In this document: positions 27,778 through 36,688 of the stretch, one piece after another
Layout of the letters: each line of letters starts with the position of its first letter
Numbering within the stretch: the stretch's first letter is position 1
Assembly: GCF_036014215.1 (NCBI RefSeq)
Contig: NZ_CP107922.1
Location: 1-64,000 of the forward strand
Source: Streptomyces sp. NBC_00440
GTDB taxonomy: Bacteria > Actinomycetota > Actinomycetes > Streptomycetales > Streptomycetaceae
DNA length: 64,000 nucleotides
Direction: 5' to 3'
Notes under the pieces: model-generated
Seen by the model: only the letters and a program-made list of their open reading frames with translations
What the model was told of the DNA's origin: nothing
Databases searched by the model: none
Position numbers and translations under genes: made by a program

Positions 27778-27936
27778 TTGAGCCAGCAGGAACAGCCCTT
27801 CAAGTTCTCCATGATCTGGGTGCAGAACCATCCCACCGACCCGCGCAGCGGTGACCTGTCGGACGAAGTCGCGGCCGGAGCCAAAGCCGTCGTCCTGCAC
27901 TTCGCCCAAGCCGCGCAGGCCCCCGTACAGCGTTAG
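27778..27936 (+). CDS. Small hypothetical protein (52 aa)
   Basis: The TTG at 27778 sits behind GGAGGACACG, a strong ribosome site. The product starts MSQQEQPFKFSMIWVQNHP and is soluble. It converges with the next gene and overlaps it by four bases (TTAG), so the two stop codons interlock. Confidence 0.55.
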   Translation: MSQQEQPFKFSMIWVQNHPTDPRSGDLSDEVAAGAKAVVLHFAQAAQAPVQR

Positions 27937-28367
27937 GCGCTGCCCGTGGCGACGGCCGCGCGGAATTCCTGAGTCATCAAGGCCACCGAGCCGCGCTGGA
28001 CAGGGGCCGGGCCCTGCTCACCCCACACCTTGTGCAGCGCGGCGCGCATCCGATCGTTCATGGCGTCGTTGAGGACGGCCTTGTGCTCCTCGGGCACCTC
28101 GCGCACGTCCTGGACGACGACCATCGTGCCGTGGCGGGTGCCGATCATCCCGATCGTGGTGACCTTCCAGCCGAGCTGCCAGGCCGCTTTACGCATCGCG
28201 GCCCGGATCAGTTCCACCCCGCCCAACCCGACGGCCTCCTCGTCATCCAGGTTCACCTGGTACGAGCCGCCGTATCCGCCAGCGCCTTTAGGGCAGTTGC
28301 GACGCAGCAGGGGTACGAAGGCGTCGGACATGACGGTGCAGCGCGGGTCCTTCGCGTACGAGGCCAT
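27933..28367 (-). CDS. Hypothetical protein (144 aa)
   Basis: The ATG at 28367 follows AAAGGAGC. The product begins MASYAKDPRCTVMSDAF and contains a central GWKVTTIGMIGTRHGTMVVVQD stretch that looks like a beta-hairpin core, then a charged helix. No known domain is recognised. It starts two bases after the upstream gene ends on the same strand, so it is very likely translated from the same mRNA. Confidence 0.65.
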   Translation of the reverse strand: MASYAKDPRCTVMSDAFVPLLRRNCPKGAGGYGGSYQVNLDDEEAVGLGGVELIRAAMRKAAWQLGWKVTTIGMIGTRHGTMVVVQDVREVPEEHKAVLNDAMNDRMRAALHKVWGEQGPAPVQRGSVALMTQEFRAAVATGSA

Positions 28368-28369
28368 CG

Positions 28370-29227
28370 TCAGCTCCTTTCCGGGCCGGTGAGGTGCGGC
28401 CACAGCAGCTTGAGGTCGTGAGTGACCCGCTCGGCCAGGAGGGCGGGGTCGTTGGCCGTCCATTGGTGAGCTGCCCCGATGGCGTCGGGAACCTTCATCC
28501 TGGAGCTGCTCTTGCTGGGGAAGGGGCCGGATTCCGCGCGTGCGGTGAAGGTCACCGGGCCAGGCGGGCGGGGCAGGAACAGCAAGGGGTGATGCGGGGT
28601 GAAGTCGAAGTGGCCCAGGCGGGCGGCGGGCTCTTCGTCGAAGAGCTGCGGCTCAGTCCACAGTCCAACGGTAACGACGAGCCAGGTGTGCGGGCGGTCC
28701 GGATCGTTGCACAGCCACAGATCGAACGTGCCGACCAGGAGGTTCTCCTCCCACTTCCAGACCTTCGCCCGGGGATCGAGAGCATCGGCCCCGTCCCGGC
28801 GCAGCGGCATCAAAGTGCGCTCGAACGGGGCGATCAGATCCTCGTAGGCCATCCGCATGGCAGTGCCGGCGGCGTGGTCGACTGTGTACTCGCGGTCCGG
28901 TGCCATCTCCCACTTCAGACCGTCGGGAAGCTGGGTGGTCAAGTACTGGCGCAACGGGCCAAGAGCCTGCGGGAAGCTGTCCGTACCGAGTCGGACATGC
29001 TCGGCTGCGGGCAGGCGCACCCACCAGGCGTAGTACGGCGTTCCGTCACTGTAGGAGTCCCCGTCCACGCAGTGCTCGTACACGCAGCCCAGCGAGGCCG
29101 CGAGCTCCGTCATCGTCTCCTCGGTGCGCTCGTCCAGGTCGGGATCGGCGCCCACTAGCTGCTGAGGGTCCTGGACCTCGATGCGCCACACGACCCACTC
29201 GAAGTCATTCCAGCCCGTCACGCACAC
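28370..29227 (-). CDS. Hypothetical protein (285 aa)
   Basis: A Trp-rich soluble protein beginning VCVTGWNDFEWVVWRIEVQ, with DGTPYYAWWVRL and ENLLVGTFDLWLCNDPDR. It has no signal peptide, no membrane span and no motif that I recognise. GTG 29227 or 29221 could be the start; neither has a clear ribosome site. It forms a two-gene minus-strand unit with the 144-residue protein. Confidence 0.6.
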   Translation of the reverse strand: MCVTGWNDFEWVVWRIEVQDPQQLVGADPDLDERTEETMTELAASLGCVYEHCVDGDSYSDGTPYYAWWVRLPAAEHVRLGTDSFPQALGPLRQYLTTQLPDGLKWEMAPDREYTVDHAAGTAMRMAYEDLIAPFERTLMPLRRDGADALDPRAKVWKWEENLLVGTFDLWLCNDPDRPHTWLVVTVGLWTEPQLFDEEPAARLGHFDFTPHHPLLFLPRPPGPVTFTARAESGPFPSKSSSRMKVPDAIGAAHQWTANDPALLAERVTHDLKLLWPHLTGPERS

Positions 29228-29549
29228 ACCCCCGGCTCAACGGTGTAACCCCTGCTGTACCCGGCCAACATCCCGCTCCCCTGCTTCGCCTTGCTCCGAC
29301 AGCCCAGTACACCAAGCCCCACGAAGCAGACGGCAATATTCGGCGACACCCGGCCCAGACGAGCGACACACAGCGCTGGCTGAGCCCGGCCGTGGAGGCG
29401 CCTCTCGGGCACGGAGACCGCCTTCGAGCGCCTGGGTGACCTCACGACAGATCGACGGCTACGGGCTGCCCACCGCGCCTCCGACGGTCAGTGGCCACGC
29501 CCGTTCAGCGGCACCTCCACCATCAGGCCGTGGCCCTGCCGCCGGACGC

Positions 29550-30372
29550 CGTCGCCGGTGCGCGCATGCGGGCTGCACGACGTTCGTCCACATCGAGGTG
29601 AGTCAGTCGAATGCCGTCTGCCCTGCGCGTGCAGGCTGCACGCAGCAGCCCTGATCTCCTGCTGGTCCTACGGGGGACCGCCCCTGCGGGTGCGGGCTGC
29701 GCTGGTGCGGCTCACGATGGGTCTCCGTCCGGCGGGGACCGTCCCTGCGCATGCGGGCTGCACGTCCGGCCTCCGCCAGCCAGCGAGAGCATCGGGACCG
29801 TCCCTGCGCGTGCGGGCTGCACCCCACCACACCGCCGCGGTACTGCGACGGCCGGGGACCGTCCCTGCGCGTGCGGGCTGCACCCCAGGGGGCTCTCGAC
29901 GGTGCGCTCCGCCTGGGGACCGTCCCTGCGCGTGCGGGCTGCACAACGCCGAGAACGCTGCCGCAGGTACCACGAGGGGACCGTCCCTGCGCCTGCGGGC
30001 TGCACCGTCCCCGCCCGGCTTACGCCGCCATCGTGTTGGGACCGTCCCTGCGCGTGCGGGCTGCACTACATCAGCCGAGTCACCCAGCTCGCAGGGGAGG
30101 GACCGTCCCTGCGCGTGCGGGCTGCACCGTCAAGGTCGCCGAGGGCTCGACCATCCTCCGGGACCGTCCCTGCGCGTGCGGGCTGCACAGGTGCTGGCTG
30201 GCACTACGAGGCATGCCACGGGGACCGTCCCTGCGCGTGCGGGCTGCACCGGCCAGCTGTGGTGGCCGCGTTTCTGCTGCTGGGGACCGTCCCTGCGCGT
30301 GCGGGCTGCACCGCGAGACTTCCCGGAGCATCGAGAGGTTGGCGGGACCGTCCCTGCGCGTGCGGGCTGCAC
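29550..30372 (-). CRISPR. Orphan CRISPR array, type I-E-like repeats
   Basis: Twelve clear 29-base repeats start at 29674, 29735, 29794, 29855, 29916, 29977, 30038, 30099, 30160, 30221, 30283 and 30344. They share the core CCCTGCGCGTGCGGG (plus strand), with unique spacers of 30-33, mostly 32. Two further decayed units lie at 29613 and 29550. Decay increases to the left, so the leader should be right of 30372 and the array is transcribed on the minus strand, where each repeat begins GTGC and ends GGTCCC, like type I-E repeats of Streptomyces. No cas gene is present anywhere in the window. Confidence 0.93.
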
Positions 30373-30743
30373 CCTCAGCGACCTGCACCGCTGTACTCAG
30401 AACATGGTCGAGTTCCGCACTTTCGCCGATTGCGACATACGCCCTAAACCTCGTGTTGGCACGCATGTTGGGACGGGTGGCTCGATCTCTCGGCCACGGT
30501 GACCTGCCCCCAGTGCGGGCGAGGACCTGTCTGTTTCCGCCTCCAACCCGGAGGATTTCCTGCCCTCGCCGTAATCGGCCGGTGCAGTCCGCAGACGTTC
30601 TACTCCCCCATCCAGGGGACGAGGCCACTTCCACACGGAACCGGCCAGACACAAAACTAGACCTAAACCGTAGAAAGTCATGTAAGCGACACAGCGTCCT
30701 TTTCTAGGCGTTGTTGTCAGTGGCGGGTGCCACGATCCCCACC

Positions 30744-32174
30744 ATGACCACCACCGAGCAGAACACCACCACCATCGTCGTCCGCGAACCCCTCGACCCC
30801 ACCCCCGCCCAGCTGTTGATCCTTCACCGCTACGCCAACGCCTCCCGCGCCTGCTTCAACTTCGCCTTCGGCCTCAAACACGACGCGCAGCAGCGGTGGA
30901 ATCGGGGGCGCGACCGCCTGGTTGCCGAGGGAATGAGCCGTGAGGAGGCGAACCGGAAGGCACCCAAGGTTTTCGTGCCGCGTGGTTCGGATGTGCAGCG
31001 GATCTTCCTCGCGGTCCGGGACAAGCCGTTGTGCGGTCCGTTGCGGGAGGGCGAGACCGGGCGTCCGCGCAGGTATCCGTGGTGGAAGGGCGTGAACGCG
31101 ATCGTGTGCCAGCAGGCGTTCCGGGATGCCGACCGGGCCTTCACGAACTGGAAGAGCTCGGGAAGGCGTTCGGGGGCTGCGATGGGCTATCCGCGGCCCA
31201 AGCGGAAGGGCGGGTGCCGGGATTCGTTCCGGATGAGCAGCGTGCGGCTTGTCTCGACGGATCTGCGGCACATCCGGATCGGCGGGGAGAAGGATCCGGG
31301 CGGGCAGCAGGCCTTCCTCGTGCGGCTGCACCGGCCCGCGCGCCGGCTAGCGCGGGTAGTGGCCGCCGGGGGTGTAGTGAAGATGGTGACGATCGCCCGG
31401 GATGGCCATCAGTGGTGGGCGTCGTTCAACGTCCGCATCGCCGCCCCGGCGCCGGTCCGGCCCACCCGCAGACAGCAGGACGCCGGGACCGTCGGGGTCG
31501 ACCTCGGTGTGGCCGTCATCGCGGCGACCTCCGAGCCGGTGATCACCGCGAACGGTAAGACGCAGCTGTTCGACAACCCCCGGCACCTGGACAACGCAGT
31601 GCGCCAGCTGACGAAGTGGCAGCGGCGGATGGGCCGCCGCCACGTGCGCCGGCTGCCCGCGCACCGCCAGAGCGCAGGATGGCGGGAAGCCCGGGACCAG
31701 GTCGCGCGCCTGAGCGGGCTGGTGGCGCAGCGGCGCGCTTCGTCTCAGCATCTGCTGACGAAGCAGCTCGTGACTCAGTTCGCGCACGTCGCGTTGGAGG
31801 ACTTGCGGGTGAAGAACATGACGCGCTCCGCGCGCGGCACCCAGGACGCGCCCGGGCGGAACGTGGCGGCCAAGGCCGGGCTGAACCGGGCCATCCTCGA
31901 TGTCGGCTTTGGCGAGATCCGCCGGCAGATCGAGTACAAAGCCGAACGGCACGGCGTCCAGGTCACCGCGGTCAACCCCGCCTACACCTCACAGACCTGT
32001 CACCGGTGCGGGCACGTCGACCGCAAGAGCCGGCGCACCCGCTCCGTCTTCGAGTGCACGCGGTGCGGTCACGCCACCCACGCCGACATCGGCGCCGCCC
32101 ACAACATCAAACACCGCGCACTCGACGGCACCACCAACCAGGAAAGGGGCCTGACCGGGCGGACGGGAGCCTGA
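30744..32174 (+). CDS. tnpB: TnpB-type RNA-guided nuclease of an IS200/IS605 or IS607-like element
   Basis: About 476 residues from ATG 30744 (an upstream TTG at 30711 would add 11). The RuvC triad is present: Asp in GTVGVDLGV, Glu in ALEDLRVKNM and Asp in HADIGAAHN, with the zinc ribbon CHRCGH...CTRCGH between the last two. The frame is intact. TnpB proteins use an RNA from the element end to cut DNA and retain the transposon. No tnpA is nearby, so the element is non-autonomous or solitary. It lies about 370 bases from the CRISPR array. Confidence 0.9.
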   Translation: MTTTEQNTTTIVVREPLDPTPAQLLILHRYANASRACFNFAFGLKHDAQQRWNRGRDRLVAEGMSREEANRKAPKVFVPRGSDVQRIFLAVRDKPLCGPLREGETGRPRRYPWWKGVNAIVCQQAFRDADRAFTNWKSSGRRSGAAMGYPRPKRKGGCRDSFRMSSVRLVSTDLRHIRIGGEKDPGGQQAFLVRLHRPARRLARVVAAGGVVKMVTIARDGHQWWASFNVRIAAPAPVRPTRRQQDAGTVGVDLGVAVIAATSEPVITANGKTQLFDNPRHLDNAVRQLTKWQRRMGRRHVRRLPAHRQSAGWREARDQVARLSGLVAQRRASSQHLLTKQLVTQFAHVALEDLRVKNMTRSARGTQDAPGRNVAAKAGLNRAILDVGFGEIRRQIEYKAERHGVQVTAVNPAYTSQTCHRCGHVDRKSRRTRSVFECTRCGHATHADIGAAHNIKHRALDGTTNQERGLTGRTGA

Positions 32175-32252
32175 CAGAGCGCGGTTGAGCCGACGGGTGG
32201 TCGCACGGTTCCAGACCGCCAAGGCCCGGCTGAGCCTGCTCCGCCGGGCCAT
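32150..32252 (+). ncRNA. Possible omega RNA / right-end hairpin of the tnpB element
   Basis: TnpB guide RNAs overlap the 3-prime end of tnpB and extend to the element end. Here, just past the stop at 32174, GGCCCGGC (32223-32230) and GCCGGGCC (32243-32250) form a perfect stem, with further structure before it. The exact element end, and thus the guide, cannot be fixed by eye. Confidence 0.3.
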
Positions 32253-32355
32253 CGCGCGTCTGGGTTCCTGTTTGGCTGGCATGGTCCTCACGGGGCGACA
32301 CCGGGTTATGCCAGGTTTGCGAGCAACCGTAAGTGTCCAGGACGGGGGAGCGCTT

Positions 32356-32784
32356 GTGAACGCTGCACACAGATGGTTCGCACGCCTTGGAGCTATGGCT
32401 CTGTTCGCCGGGGTGTCCTTGCTCGGCAGCCCAGGGCCCGCCATGGCAAGCCATAGCTACCACCATCACTTCGACGTCTACGCGTATGACGCCTCCGGGC
32501 ACCTGGTCTCGCACGGATGGGGTGATCTGGATCAGGACGGCACCGGCCGCGTCACCTTGAACAACGCCGGGATCAAGGACGACAGGGCTGACGGTCACGG
32601 CGCATCGATGACCATCTGGTACGGGACCCACGGCGACGACTACTTCATCGCCAACCGGGACGGTAACGGAAGCATCGTCCGGGACGACAACTACTTCCTC
32701 TCCTACGAGACGGGATACTCCGCCCACGCCTGCCGGCTGGAAGGCCCCTTCGGCTGCGGAGCGACCAAGACAATTCAGTTCTAG
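32356..32784 (+). CDS. Secreted protein (142 aa)
   Basis: The GTG at 32356 follows GGGGGAG. The signal peptide is WFARLGAMALFAGVSLLG with cleavage near PAMASHSY. The mature domain has Asp/Gly-rich stretches (GDLDQDGTGRVTLNN, NRDGNGSIVRDDN) that could bind calcium, and one Cys pair near the end (HACRLEGPFGCGA). No enzyme family is recognised. Confidence 0.75.
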   Translation: MNAAHRWFARLGAMALFAGVSLLGSPGPAMASHSYHHHFDVYAYDASGHLVSHGWGDLDQDGTGRVTLNNAGIKDDRADGHGASMTIWYGTHGDDYFIANRDGNGSIVRDDNYFLSYETGYSAHACRLEGPFGCGATKTIQF

Positions 32785-32849
32785 TGCTGTGACCGGGATC
32801 GTTCACCGTGTTGCGCGGGCTTCTCAGTCTTCTCCTGCGAGAGGTCTGA

Positions 32850-33140
32850 TCACTCGGCCACTGCCGCGCGCCAGGTCCATGATGTGCGGCGGGGGCGGTC
32901 GTCCAGGTCTCCCCGGCCGGTGCACCGGAGGAGGACACGAGCCGGGTCCCCGGGTGGGGCGTCGGGGAAGAGCCGGTGGAGCGGCGCCTCGCAGAGCGGC
33001 GCCGGGGGCAGCCACAGCACGCCCAGCCCCTGGGCGATGTCGTGGGTGTGCAGGAGAACTTCGGTTACACCCATCGCCGCGAAGCCTGGCGGGTCGCACT
33101 TGTCCCGCCCGGGCACCACCCGCCGGTCACAGACGGCCGT
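32850..33140 (-). pseudogene. Maleylpyruvate-isomerase-like (DinB-fold) protein, C-terminal fragment
   Basis: The minus-strand text DPPGFAAMGVTEVLLHTHD, then AQGLGVLWLPP and LHRLFPDAPPGDPARVLL, is the C-terminal third of the mycothiol-dependent maleylpyruvate isomerase N-terminal-domain family common in actinomycetes, with its His-x-His-Asp metal motif. The upstream two thirds are replaced by the overlapping plus-strand gene. It is a fragment. Confidence 0.6.
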
Positions 33141-33711
33141 GTGGGTTGACCTCGTCGGCCGCGAGGCGCTCCTGCCACCGACGCCGTGCGTCGCCTGCGG
33201 TCTCGTGGTGATCCGGCGGGCGGAGAAGCTCCTGGCGGGGGTGACGTGTTCGCGGGCGTGCCAGACATCTCTCACGCGGATCCGTAACGGTGGTGTGGGA
33301 TTGGGTCGGCCATGCGGCGGGTGTGGTCTGCCCGTTAGGGGTGGGCGTGCGGATTCTGGGCACTGCGGGCCGGCCTGCCGGCAGAAGGCGTACCGGCGCC
33401 GCACCGCGGCGCGTGCGGCCGCAGCCCCGGACCCGGTGGCCGAGTTGCCGGACCCGGTGGCCGAGTTGAAGGAGGCCATGGCCCCGTTCGTCGCCGGTCA
33501 CGCGCCCGGAATCTCCCAGTCGCTCTACAAGGCCCTCTACCAGCTGCAGACCGCGAACCGGCACGGCCTCGACGGGCCCGGAGAGGAGGAACGAGCCATC
33601 GCCCGCCTCGCCTCCATGAATCCCGAGCGGCTCAGGATCCCAGAGACTCCCGTCGGACGCCGGCTGCGAGCCGCGCTCCGCTCGGCCAACAACCGGCACA
33701 CGAAAGCGTAA
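33139..33711 (+). CDS. Cys4 zinc-finger-like hypothetical protein
   Basis: About 190 residues from GTG 33139 (start uncertain, no good ribosome site). The N-terminal half carries two C-x2-C ... C-x3-C modules: CVACG with CSRAC, and CGGCG with CGPAC, spaced like paired zinc ribbons. The tail is helical and charged (KALYQLQTANRHGLDG). A tandem DPVAEL repeat joins the two parts. Possibly DNA or RNA binding. Confidence 0.55.
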   Translation: MWVDLVGREALLPPTPCVACGLVVIRRAEKLLAGVTCSRACQTSLTRIRNGGVGLGRPCGGCGLPVRGGRADSGHCGPACRQKAYRRRTAARAAAAPDPVAELPDPVAELKEAMAPFVAGHAPGISQSLYKALYQLQTANRHGLDGPGEEERAIARLASMNPERLRIPETPVGRRLRAALRSANNRHTKA

Positions 33712-33846
33712 CGATGGGGGTCTTCGTGCCGGTACTCCCGGGTGCTCCGTGTCTCCCGAGACGTGCACTGCAACCAGCAGTCTGGCCTGCACAGACTTCG
33801 GGAAATCCCAGAAGACGCCGGGCGCTGCCACCTATGTCGCGTCGGT

Positions 33847-34845
33847 TCAGGATGGCTGGGTGGCTCTGGTGCCGGAGGTTCGGAGGGCATCAATGAGGGG
33901 TCGCCGGTCCAGGTAGTAGCGCAATCGCACCCCGGGCCGGTCCCTCTTCGGGGCGGTGAGGTCGGCGGTGGCGGTTTCCCAGCAGGCGGCGATTGCCTCC
34001 TTGAGGATCGCTGCGGATTCGTTGTCCACGGCCTCGACCTCCAGGACGCGCTCCGGCTCCCGGCCACGCTCCTCGGCCGGGTTCTCGCCGGGGTGAAGCG
34101 GGGGCCGGTTCGGCAGGGCAGCCGCCCCGACCTCGTGCTCGTGCCGGGACGGCTTGGAGACGGTTGAGGTGACAGCGAGGATGATCCCGATCTGTTCGGC
34201 GAAGTCCGGTCCGGGCAGCGGGATTTCGTAGTCAGGGTTGCGCGCGTACCCGGCGGCGACCGCGCCCGAGACGTAGTCCATGACCGCGATCATCGCCTCC
34301 GTGCGGCTTCGGCCGGCCGCGGGGATGAGATGCCGGAGGATCCGCAGGACGGTGGGGACGCTGGTGTCGCAGTCCTGGCGGTCGATACCGCTCTGTTCGA
34401 GCCAGAAGGCCGCCGCGTGGCTGTCGCCGAGTGCGCGGTGGTGGAGGTACAGGCAGTAGGAGGCGGCATCGCTGCCGCCCCCGGCGGCGTACTGCCACCA
34501 GAAGCGTGCTCCGTCCGGCGCGTCGGCGAGAAGCAGGACGCAGCCCAGGATCCAGGCGCTGCGCGGGGTGGGCACCTGCTCGGTGATGAAGTCGGCGACC
34601 TGATCAGGGGTGGCGTGGGTGACGGCAACCTCGCAGAGGGTCTGGAGGTGCCGTGCGGCCGTGTCGTCCGCCGACTCGCGGCCGCAACTGATCCATGGCG
34701 GGGTGCCGTCGGGTGCGAAGGCGGGGTAGGCGGTGTCTTCGTAGGGGACGGTGTCGGAGGGGACCTTGGGTTCCTTCAGGAGCAGGGCGCGGGCAAGGAG
34801 ATGGTCGATGGCGGTCATTGCGGGGTGATCACTCCCGGTTGTCAT
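33847..34845 (-). CDS. Hypothetical protein downstream of XRE regulator
   Basis: About 332 residues from ATG 34845, overlapping the regulator gene by 17 bases (ATG 34818 is an alternative). The central helical part with LHHRALGDSHAAAFWLEQ and RFWWQYAAGGGSDAASY resembles TPR-like helical repeats of small-molecule or peptide-sensing actinomycete regulators. The tail is charged. No catalytic motif is found. The overlap with the XRE gene suggests that they act together. Confidence 0.6.
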   Translation of the reverse strand: MTTGSDHPAMTAIDHLLARALLLKEPKVPSDTVPYEDTAYPAFAPDGTPPWISCGRESADDTAARHLQTLCEVAVTHATPDQVADFITEQVPTPRSAWILGCVLLLADAPDGARFWWQYAAGGGSDAASYCLYLHHRALGDSHAAAFWLEQSGIDRQDCDTSVPTVLRILRHLIPAAGRSRTEAMIAVMDYVSGAVAAGYARNPDYEIPLPGPDFAEQIGIILAVTSTVSKPSRHEHEVGAAALPNRPPLHPGENPAEERGREPERVLEVEAVDNESAAILKEAIAACWETATADLTAPKRDRPGVRLRYYLDRRPLIDALRTSGTRATQPS

Positions 34846-35722
34846 GAAGGGGGTAGGTGGCTTCCAGAGCCCCTCGGGCGTGGTGCTCCAGGGTGTGGGT
34901 GACGGCCGGCCACAGTCCGACAACGGCGGGGACGGTGCGCCGGCACATGCCGCACAGGTAGCGCAGGACCGCGATGTCGAGCTGGTCTTCAGGCAGACGG
35001 CCGATGGCGTCGAAGAAGCCCGCCATCTCGGTGATCTCGGCGTAGCGGTCCCAGAGGTCTTCGATCTGGCTCTGGGCGACGGTGGAGAACGCCGCGGGGC
35101 GAAGGTCGGGGTGGCCTTCGGGATGGCGGTGGGCGCGCTGCATGACGCGCGAGCGCAGCAGGCACCAGGCGTGGCGGCGGACATCGGGGCTGGCGACGGC
35201 TTCGTCCCAGCCGAGCCAGAGGATGTCGAAGACCTCGGCCACCACCCAGTGGGCGCGGTGGTCGCTCTGGAGGAAGGCGCGCGTGTAGTCGGTGTAGGGC
35301 TGGCGCATCGCCTCGGTGAAGCCCTGGTGGGCCAGCGGCGGCTGTTCCTGCTGCAAGGGCTGGACCTCGTGTATGCGGGTTTCGATCCAGCCGGGCTTCT
35401 TGTCTGCCTCGCGGGCAGCGGCCGTCCACAGCCGGCGCAGGGGCCAGATGGGTATGTTCAGGGACCGGATCACGCTGTAGGTGATCTCCCAGCCCGGGTA
35501 GTAGCCCTTGCCGCGCAGGAGTTCGGAGATGCGGGTCTTGGAGTACCCGGAGCGTTGGACGAGGTCGTCGAGCGTGAGGCCGCTGGCGAGGTAGCGGTTG
35601 CGGACCGGTTCGAGCCATGCGCGGTGGGAGTCCCCCACGTCCGCACCGATCGCCGCGGGCTTGCGGCCGCGTCTGCCCGGGGGCTCGTCGTGGGGCTGCT
35701 TCGGCGCCGAGAAGGGTGTCAT
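34829..35722 (-). CDS. XRE-type helix-turn-helix regulator
   Basis: A 297-residue protein. The N-terminal DNA-binding domain is about residues 35-75 (LTLDDLVQRSGYSKTRISEL); after it come a long helical domain and a Cys-containing segment (LCGMCRRTVP). ATG 35722 has AGGAGGAG upstream and overlaps the stop of the small membrane gene (ATGA). It is the middle gene of a three-gene coupled operon. Confidence 0.8.
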   Translation of the reverse strand: MTPFSAPKQPHDEPPGRRGRKPAAIGADVGDSHRAWLEPVRNRYLASGLTLDDLVQRSGYSKTRISELLRGKGYYPGWEITYSVIRSLNIPIWPLRRLWTAAAREADKKPGWIETRIHEVQPLQQEQPPLAHQGFTEAMRQPYTDYTRAFLQSDHRAHWVVAEVFDILWLGWDEAVASPDVRRHAWCLLRSRVMQRAHRHPEGHPDLRPAAFSTVAQSQIEDLWDRYAEITEMAGFFDAIGRLPEDQLDIAVLRYLCGMCRRTVPAVVGLWPAVTHTLEHHARGALEATYPLHDNRE

Positions 35723-35946
35723 CGCAACGACTCCTCCTGCCCGGCCGTGCCGGCTTCCGCGACCGCGATGGTGTCGGGCCGCGTCATCTGCGTGCCGTTG
35801 AACGCGGCGACAATCTGCTGGACCAGCAGACCGAGCGAGGGAAGCAGCGCGGCCACGGCCGCGAGCTGCCCCAGCACGGTCATGACCGTGCTCCACGCGA
35901 AGACCGCCACCAGCACGGCAACGATCAACACCTGCTTACTGGACAT
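35719..35946 (-). CDS. Small membrane protein (75 aa) heading the XRE operon
   Basis: MSSKQVLIVAVLVAVFAWS begins a first span, and a second hydrophobic segment runs AAVAALLPSLGLLVQQIV; the C-terminal 25 residues are polar. GAGGAAAAGG precedes ATG 35946. The stop overlaps the regulator start (ATGA). It could be a membrane sensor or anchor for the two downstream proteins. Confidence 0.7.
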   Translation of the reverse strand: MSSKQVLIVAVLVAVFAWSTVMTVLGQLAAVAALLPSLGLLVQQIVAAFNGTQMTRPDTIAVAEAGTAGQEESLR

Positions 35947-36211
35947 CGCACCTTTTCCTCAACTAGACGCATCTGGAAGGCACTTCCGATGCGGTGCTGA
36001 AGCGCTCCGGAAGAGTGGACGCCAGCATGGTCCGCCGACACCCTGCGACTCAACGTGATCATGGTGTTACGGAATAATGGCCGTGAGGCCGGAGCCGCAG
36101 GAGGGGCGCACTACGCCATCCAGGCCGCGTCCGGGATCAAAACGTTGCCCAATAAGCGCTTTTCACGGCGAAAAAGTACTTCTCCTTGCGGCACCAGCGG
36201 CAAGGAGCACC

Positions 36212-36688
36212 ATGAACGCAGACGCCTCCTGGGCGTCGGACCTTCCCGTCTGGAAGGCTGCGCAGCCCCCTCGTGCTGAAGAACGACCGGAGGGGACCGC
36301 GCCGCTCCCGCCCAGCCGCGCTGGGCGGGAGCCCTCACCACCGCGACGTCCCGCGTGCGGCCGAGCCAGAGGGCGCCAGGACGCCTTCGTCAACGATCAG
36401 CGGACACGAGGCCCCCAGAGAGCTGTGACGGCCAGCCGAGGACCTCGTGCGATACATCCCCGCAAGGGGAGCCGGAATCCACCCTCCACCGACGATGTGC
36501 TGCCGCAGAGCACCGACACGACAGATCCCCGCCGGACGGACACCTACCAGTGCGCGCCGCCGAATTTCTGTTCGGGGCAGGACGGTCAGCCACATCAGGT
36601 CGCGGATGCTGAGCGGATCGGGGCGCGATTCTACGTCGGTTGGCGCTTCCCGTTCTACGCCTTCCAGCTCGCAGTGGCTCAGCAGTAG
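36212..36688 (+). other. Uncertain open frame with strong ribosome site
   Basis: AAGGAGCACC precedes ATG 36212, and the first 24 codons (MNADASWASDLPVWKAAQPP) read like a real protein start. The rest to 36688 looks like antisense of a decayed gene and contains a strong hairpin at 36304-36332, so the true product may be a short peptide or a truncated gene. Confidence 0.3.
36304..36332. terminator. Perfect 12-bp hairpin
   Basis: Arms GCTCCCGCCCAG and CTGGGCGGGAGC enclose CCGCG. It is a terminator-like structure about 90 bases after the possible start at 36212. Confidence 0.5.

Noticed and set aside
29558..30707. Several open frames with repeated Arg/Ala/Gly text
   Set aside because: They are translations of the CRISPR repeats; the 61-base period explains them.
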